DNA of 25,081 nucleotides from JBJKRF01 sp046704785 (lineage in GTDB: Bacteria > Chloroflexota > Anaerolineae > Anaerolineales > Villigracilaceae): positions 1 through 25,081 of the forward strand of contig JBJKRF010000143.1 in the NCBI GenBank assembly GCA_046704785.1. The letters run 5' to 3'. Numbering within the stretch: position 1 is the first letter of the stretch; every line of letters begins with the position of its first letter. Below the pieces are notes generated by a model, which saw nothing but the letters and a program-made list of their open reading frames with translations, did not search any database and had not been told where the DNA came from. Shown here piece by piece: positions 23,537 to 25,081 of the stretch. The translations under genes and the position numbers were made by a program.

Positions 23537-24751
23537 TCAGCCGCCCAGCGCAAGGTTGATGCGTTGTGCCAACGGATCCAGGTGCGCATGCAAGACTGCC
23601 ACAGGGTCAGCCTTGGGATTCTCGACGACTTCGTTAACGACAGTCCCAATTTCCTCACTGAGTTGATGCTCGATGCGTCGCCAGATGGGAATACTGTAAT
23701 ACCCACGCCCTGCACTGGCCGCCTCCATCACGGCTTCACGGGCCGGGTTTCCTTCCGGGTAAATTTCCTTCAGAGCATCGATCCGTGAAGGCAAACAGTC
23801 CGTCTCACGCTGATAACGCAGGTTGATCTCTTTACTAGCTAAAAACTCGACCAATTGCACAGCCGCCTGTTCAGTCTGAACATTATCCTGAACGTGATCC
23901 CAAATAACAAAACTACCGCCGCCAATCCAGGGAACTTCCGTGATAGCAGCCACTTCCAGGTTTTCGCGAACCGTGGAGTTATCTTGCATATTGACAAGTT
24001 CGTTCGCTCCACGAATATTGACCATTGCAGCAGCTGCATGTCCCTCACGGAACAAACGTAGATTTTCTTCCTGCGTAAACTTCCGATAAGCCGGGGGCAC
24101 AGCACGGTAAATTTCCAACCAGGATTGCAAACCATCCACCGCCTGCTGACTATTAAAAACCACACTGGAGCCCTGGCGGTTAATGAAATCACCGCCGGTC
24201 GCCCATATCCAGGAGGCAGCAATATGCATCAAGTCGCGATAGGACACCGGCAGTTGTGGGTTGAGCCAGGGAATCTCCAGCGACGAAGCAGCCAGGCGTT
24301 TAACCGTTTCAGTCGTCGCCGAAACCGTACCAAAGGCCCCAACCGGATTGATTCCCACCTTTTCGAACAAATCCCTACGATAACAAATGACATAAATCCA
24401 AGCCGTCCAGGGAATTGCCCACACACGCCTGTCACCGAACAAAACTCCACTTTCCCAATTGGGAGCGATGAAGTCCCAGGCTCCGCCCACGGCAGCGACT
24501 TCATCATGTTTGAAAGGTCGCAAGACATTCATGCGCGCAAGGCTGCTAACCCAGGTATTTCCAATGTGCGAAACATGGGGCCCCTTTGTAAGCGAAGTAT
24601 AGGAAAATAACTCGCCCCAGGCCGTATCCCAGGTCATCGGCTTCAGTTGGACCTTAATGCCTTTTTGCGCACTGAATTCTTCAGTGTAAATGGACCAAAG
24701 ATGGTCGTCTTGTTCAAAATCTTGGATGTAGGAAAATTCGATCTCAGTCAT
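23537..24751 (-). CDS. Family 1 solute-binding-like protein without signal peptide
   Basis: The 404-residue protein has the fold pattern of ABC-type sugar-binding proteins (solute-binding family 1). The first strand leads into EFSAQKGIKVQLKPMTW, then HIGNTWVSSLARMNVLRPF, the hinge segment VWAIPWTAWIYVICYRRDLFEKVGI and AAAAMVNIRGANEL. These exported proteins normally start with a signal peptide. Here the first strand begins at residue 3, and an in-frame TGA lies nine codons upstream of the ATG, so no export signal can be added by moving the start. It may be a cytoplasmic ligand sensor. No ABC permease or ATPase genes are adjacent. The ribosome-binding site is weak (GGAAA). It lies about 180 bases downstream of the tRNA terminator. 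Confidence 0.8.
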   Translation of the reverse strand: MTEIEFSYIQDFEQDDHLWSIYTEEFSAQKGIKVQLKPMTWDTAWGELFSYTSLTKGPHVSHIGNTWVSSLARMNVLRPFKHDEVAAVGGAWDFIAPNWESGVLFGDRRVWAIPWTAWIYVICYRRDLFEKVGINPVGAFGTVSATTETVKRLAASSLEIPWLNPQLPVSYRDLMHIAASWIWATGGDFINRQGSSVVFNSQQAVDGLQSWLEIYRAVPPAYRKFTQEENLRLFREGHAAAAMVNIRGANELVNMQDNSTVRENLEVAAITEVPWIGGGSFVIWDHVQDNVQTEQAAVQLVEFLASKEINLRYQRETDCLPSRIDALKEIYPEGNPAREAVMEAASAGRGYYSIPIWRRIEHQLSEEIGTVVNEVVENPKADPVAVLHAHLDPLAQRINLALGG

Positions 24752-24924
24752 TGATACATTTCCATCGAAACCATCTCAACAGCGTGCAAGCTGATACAAC
24801 ATACTTATTGTACACAACTTTAGCGACAAAATACATAAAAAAGTGAAGATTCTTTTTTTTGAGGGGTTCTGCGGTAAAAGAACGGATACTGGGTCTATAG
24901 CAGCCCAGGCAGACTGGCCTCCGC

Positions 24925-24954
24925 AAAAAGCAAAACCCGCCGAAAAGCGGGTTT
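24925..24954 (-). terminator. tRNA transcript terminator
   Basis: AAACCCGC (24933-24940) pairs perfectly with GCGGGTTT (24947-24954). On the minus strand the 8-bp hairpin is followed by TGCTTTTTGC. It begins six bases after the tRNA 3' end. Confidence 0.88.
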
Positions 24955-24960
24955 GGTGAG

Positions 24961-25032
24961 TGCCGGGGGTGAGATTTGAACTCACGACCAAGGGCTTATG
25001 AGTCCCCTGCTCTGCCACTGAGCTACCCCGGC
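24961..25032 (-). tRNA. tRNA with CAU anticodon (Met or lysidine-modified Ile)
   Basis: The minus strand folds as a complete 72-base tRNA: acceptor GCCGGGG/CCCCGGC, D arm GCTC...GAGC, anticodon loop CTCATAA and T arm GTGAG-TTCAAAT-CTCAC, with discriminator A and no encoded CCA. The anticodon is CAU. The first acceptor pair is standard, so it is not an initiator. The anticodon arm GCAGGGGACTCATAA resembles CAU-type tRNA-Ile (ileX-like) as much as elongator tRNA-Met, so the amino acid is undecided. The innermost anticodon-stem pair is A-G, a mismatch. Confidence 0.93.
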
Positions 25033-25049
25033 GTGGGTAGAGCGGGGAG

Positions 25050-25078
25050 ATATTACTACGGCCCGATTTTTTTGTCAA
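25050..25078 (-). promoter_or_regulatory. tRNA promoter
   Basis: On the minus strand a perfect -35 TTGACA (25078-25073) is separated by exactly 17 bases from -10 TAATAT (25055-25050). The predicted start is about ten bases before the mature tRNA 5' end. This gives a reference sigma-70 promoter for this genome, against which the poor -35 elements of glnA, amt and glnE stand out. Confidence 0.8.
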
Positions 25079-25081
25079 CAG

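Noticed and set aside
24776..25078. 100-codon minus-strand frame ending near the tRNA
   Set aside because: It translates the tRNA itself (the familiar SSVAEQGTH-type peptide from a tRNA gene), so it is not a protein.
1..25081. Insertion sequences, prophage or integrase
   Set aside because: No transposase, integrase, phage protein or terminal inverted repeats with target duplication were seen.

Overview
The window reads as a bacterial chromosome segment built around nitrogen assimilation. It carries two class I glutamine synthetases (GS), an ammonium channel, a very large GS adenylyltransferase (GlnE), a Ser/Thr kinase with a PP2C phosphatase, and a two-component system. Gene style (multi-GAF kinase, tandem-receiver response regulator, zinc-ribbon/TPR protein, lipobox-bearing Amt, signal-less solute-binding-like protein) and moderately high GC suggest a Chloroflexota lineage, possibly Anaerolineae. 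That placement is an inference from gene content, not from a marker gene. The sequence opens with a G/C homopolymer run that looks like a contig end.

Layout. 1-2600: metA (+, predicted acetyl-CoA type), then a convergent zinc glucose-dehydrogenase-like gene (-), then a 103-bp inverted-repeat element. 2607-8463: glnA, a LysE-type exporter, a triple-GAF histidine kinase and a REC-REC-HTH regulator, all on -. The first GS (glnA, GSI-beta type) has the adenylylation tyrosine. 8499-11791: a likely operon PP2C - Ser/Thr kinase - second GS (GSI-alpha-like, without an adenylylation motif). 12216-13902: a small membrane protein translationally linked to an APC permease. 14146-18082: ArsB/NhaD-like permease - zinc-ribbon/TPR protein - PH-like membrane protein - amt, with overlapping or closely spaced genes. 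18323-22051: glnE, divergent (+). 22052-24751: less conserved accessory genes (39-aa membrane peptide, AT-rich SH3-like lipoprotein, signal-less solute-binding-like protein). 24961-25032: a CAU-anticodon tRNA with a clear promoter and terminator.

How it may work together. GlnE is about 300 residues longer than the E. coli enzyme. The extra length is a GlnD-like tandem ACT module between its two nucleotidyltransferase halves. GlnD uses its ACT domains to sense glutamine and then signals GlnE through PII. No PII or GlnD gene is visible here, so this GlnE may read glutamine directly. The inverted repeat ATTACCC-N4-GGGTAAT, or close variants, recurs before glnA, before the PP2C/kinase/GS operon, before the permease-amt operon and twice before glnE. 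At glnA and the amt operon it overlaps the -35 by one base in the same way, which suggests a shared activator. The nearby NarL-type regulator is a candidate. glnE and the kinase both show TATAAT-N7-ATG, the arrangement expected of leaderless mRNAs.
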